A stretch of 64,000 nucleotides of DNA from Papaver somniferum. Taxonomy: Eukaryota; Streptophyta; Magnoliopsida; Ranunculales; Papaveraceae. The notes beneath the pieces were generated by a model that did not search any database, was not told the DNA's origin, and worked only from the letters and a program-made list of their open reading frames with translations. The position numbers and the translations under genes were made by a program. Shown here in pieces: positions 61,532-64,000 of this stretch; positions within the stretch are counted from its first letter, which is position 1, and every line of letters begins with the position of its first letter. The stretch is taken from contig NC_039362.1 of NCBI RefSeq assembly GCF_003573695.1, positions 193,250,827-193,314,826 of the forward strand, in the 5' to 3' direction.

Positions 61532-61787
61532 GAAAACGATTATGTTGTTGTGGTGATGATGGAGGAGTATTTACTAGTGTATGTCTTGTGGTGGTGGTGA
61601 TTGCAGAGGAGGATAATTTGTTGTAGATGGAATTACATGGTTGTTCATGGTGTTGTTGGATTTAGCAGAGAAAGAAGAAGAATTGTTTGTTGTTCTTGGC
61701 ATTTTGTCAAGAATTAGGGTTGTAAGGATCGGTTATTTCAGATGTTGATGTTGGAAGTCGGTATTTCACTCTTGGTATCTGATACCA

Positions 61788-61987
61788 TGTGAGAACGGTG
61801 AAGTTGTGTTTATTCATGTTAAGAAAACAAGTACAAACATGATTCTTTATATAGCAAAATCATCATAACAAGAAAACATAAAATAAAGGCTGTAAAACAA
61901 AGACAGTTGTAATGAGATGTCAATATACACAAGACACTACAACTCTGGACATAGACAAGTCATACACTACTATGAACTGCTCTTACA
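61788..61987 (-). repeat. LTR (5' in element orientation)
   Basis: 200 bp, the partner of 56692-56891, directly followed (on the minus strand) by the primer-binding site. Confidence 0.9.
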
Positions 61988-61992
61988 GATTG

Positions 61993-62918
61993 AATTACGG
62001 TAAAATGCAACTCTAGTGAAATTTGGCGATGTGATACTTTCTATGTATTGAGTGTGATTTGCTCTGGCTCCTCTTGAGGTACCCATGATTCTTGGCCGTG
62101 GTTCACCAAAATAGCCTACAACCCACATGCCTTGTCAATGTTAGATATGTTACACTTTCTGTGTTATATCTTAAAAATTGCTATGACATGTTATTGGACA
62201 TTCCGACCCACTGTTATCGGAATCCAATCATCGCTACTCTCGACTTCATCGTGCATGCCCGTTCTCTTATATAATTTTTTACTCAGGCGAATGGGAAGCA
62301 GAGTTCGACAATAAGATATCCAATGAAAAACAAAAAAAAGAAGAAAATACATGAGCTGCGCCCAAGGCCAAACACTATGGTCTATGGGCAATATTTTGGC
62401 TTGGCTATTCCCATAATCCAACCAAACCCAATTTCTATGGGTTTTCCCTTAGCTTGGAAAAACATCTCAAACATCTCAGTCGCTCTCCAGCCAGGAATAC
62501 GTGACGTAAATTTCAAATTAGTTGGTTCCTCGGATAATTTGTTATGCTACTATGGATCCTCTGACTCCCAATCGGGTTGCCTTCCCGGGTCTTGCCGGTC
62601 TTGCCTGTAGGTCGTGATGTGCCTCGAGATGGCGCATTCTGTCCCCCTGCCCGTGGGGAATATTAGCTTAATAAATTAATTCTTATCCAATTAGCCAATT
62701 TGGAGCAGTCTGATTTGTTATAAGAACTGCATAGCTCATACTCTCAAATCTCAATAAAGTTGTGTAGAATGTGTGGAAAAGAAGGGACCGAGCTAGGAAC
62801 ATATCTATGGTGCAAAATTATCAAGGTTGGCGAGTATGTCAAAACGTGCTTTGGAGCCCGTAACATAAAAATAATTAAGGTTGGGCTTTGATGAGGTGGA
62901 ATCATTAAGAAAAAACGA
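61993..62918. other. Intergenic right of the copia element
   Basis: No gene. 62690-62820 is a diverged copy of sequence downstream of gene D (40437-40560). 62560-62660 is locally GC-rich (ggttgccttcccgggtcttg). Nothing else recognised. Confidence 0.45.
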
Positions 62919-64000
62919 TTTTTTGGGGATCATGGTTTTTTTGGGGACCATGGTTCTATTTTTAGTAATTTAGAAGTAAATCTAGGTCACCCCTTATCTA
63001 GATATTTATATTAATACCTAAACTACCCTCCTGATTAATTTTGGATAAGCTAAAGAAGTAGAATTATTGAGAGAGTAAAGTTAGAGAAGATGAAGAAGAA
63101 AAACATGGAAAATAATAATCTTGAGTTATTTCTTAGATGGTAATTGTATTCTTCCCCAAACTCAATCTCAAGATGAAAACGATGGATTTTACCAACCACA
63201 ACCGGAGGAAGAGCATTTGGGTTATCAGGTATGCTTCAAACTTAGATAATGTTGTTTTAATTGCTTCAAACTTTCGAAAAAATGAAATTTTTTATCCAGA
63301 TTTGGGCCAGTTCGGTTACCATATGTCAAGAACATGTAACCGAACATAACCTGAAAGTGTAGTTCGGTTACGTTTTTCAAACACGCAGGTTACCGAACTC
63401 GCTCGTTAATGGAGGTTTTGGTCGTACAGTGTAATGTTCGGTTTGCCCGCAATGTAACCGAACTTTAGGGTCTAGAAGTTTGGTTGCTTTGCAAACAATA
63501 ACTAACCGAACTTTACGTGAAAATAAAATTTTACCAACTGTACATAGTTCGGTTGGTACGCGAAGTTCATACCAACCAACTATCCAACCGAACTTTACGT
63601 TAAAAAAAATTATTCCAAGTGTAAGAAGTTCGGTTGGTTCACAAACTTTTATCCAAAAGCGTATCTAACCGAACTCACCTATAAAAAAAAAACCCAAAGT
63701 TACAATGTTATATTCGGTTACCTAGTATAAAATGGTAGGTAACCGAACTTTGAACTTAACAATTTATTTGGGTACATCTTGTGTATTCGGTTACATATCA
63801 AATTGCTCTACCGACCGAACTTAAAGTTCGGTGATACCTTATTTTGTGAAGGAATCGAACTTATGGACTTGTGTTGTTCTAATACAAGGAGTTCGGTTAA
63901 AAGTATTTTTTGCGAATCAACCGAACTCTGAGTTCTGCTAAGAAAAATTAATTCGTGATAACCGAATTTTTTGCGACGAAACCGAAAGTTTTGCGACGTA
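62919..64000. mobile_element. Hairpin-array element 4 (stem word GTTCGGTTAC), runs off the window
   Basis: The left end has a near-tandem terminus (ttttttggggatcatggt, then tttttttggggaccatggtt). A subterminal segment, ccttatctagatatttat then acctaaactaccctcctg, matches element 1's right end in reverse complement (catatctagatatttttc, ggctaaactgccttc). From about 63300 the sequence is filled with TTCGGTT words and their complement AACCGAA in hairpin pairs. For example GTTCGGTTAC at 63310-63319 pairs perfectly with GTAACCGAAC at 63336-63345 across 16 bases. No coding capacity was found. The right end lies outside the window. Confidence 0.6.

Larger units (their letters stand above)
56692..61987 (-). 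mobile_element. Copia-type LTR retrotransposon with short LTRs, minus orientation
   Basis: The LTRs at 56692-56891 and 61788-61987 are each exactly 200 bp (TGTGAGAAC ... CTTACA) and differ at 10 positions by my count, about 95% identical. Target duplications GATTG flank it (56687-56691 and 61988-61992). On the minus strand the primer site TGGTATCAGATACC follows the LTR at 61787, matching the usual initiator-Met tRNA site, and the polypurine tract TTTGAGGGGGAC precedes the LTR at 56892. Gag, protease, integrase, reverse transcriptase and RNase H follow in copia order. Stops and frame changes split pol, and a MITE sits inside, so it is not autonomous. Confidence 0.92.

Overview
The window is nuclear DNA of a flowering plant. 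It has spliced genes with GT-AG introns, a polyubiquitin gene with a leader intron, F-box/LRR gene clusters, a heavy-metal-associated isoprenylated protein, and many plant transposon classes (copia, LINE, CACTA, PIF/Harbinger, Tourist, Mutator-like). An AT-rich eudicot fits best. A poppy-family or other ranunculid source is only my impression. Everything was read by eye from the sequence.

Layout. 0-2.5 kb: fragments of broken genes, including two consecutive exons of a dynamin-related (DRP1-type) gene, and a CACTA terminus. 3-4.6 kb: copies of sequence that also flanks the F-box genes further on. 5.2-6.4 kb: a terminal-inverted-repeat element carrying an array of small hairpins. 6.9-7.7 kb: LINE remnant. 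8.7-13.2 kb: two minus-strand F-box/LRR genes of the FBD family; the first has an open reading frame but lacks the FBD domain, the second has the FBD domain but a broken F-box. 14.1-15.8 kb: LINE remnant. 16.5-17.0 kb: large inverted repeat. 17.3-20.4 kb: decayed PIF/Harbinger transposon with both of its genes. 20.9-23.6 kb: an eight-unit polyubiquitin gene with a nonsense codon at the start of unit 8. 24.0-25.1 kb: a complete three-exon HIPP-type metal-binding protein gene.

25.8-28.0 kb holds a short hairpin tract and a second hairpin-array element with a 9-bp target duplication. 29.1-40.2 kb is a tandem plus-strand cluster of four FBL12-like F-box/LRR genes; only the second has a long uninterrupted frame. 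The others carry frameshifts, and the third is also split by a solo LTR and a small insertion. A third hairpin-array element with a 9-bp target duplication lies in the promoter region of the second gene. 40.8-46.7 kb is a copia element inserted downstream of the fourth gene. A fifth, minus-strand FBL12-like fragment sits at 47.2-47.9 kb. 48.6-56.4 kb is bounded by CACTA-type inverted termini and has no recognisable transposase. 56.7-62.0 kb is a copia element with 200-bp LTRs and a nested Tourist-like MITE. The right edge (62.9-64 kb) enters a fourth hairpin-array element.

Genes likely to make a product: polyubiquitin, the HIPP gene, FBL12-like gene B and perhaps FBD-family gene 1. The most unusual signal is the set of hairpin-array elements. 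They share subterminal sequence and overall plan, but each is filled with its own short word paired with its reverse complement.
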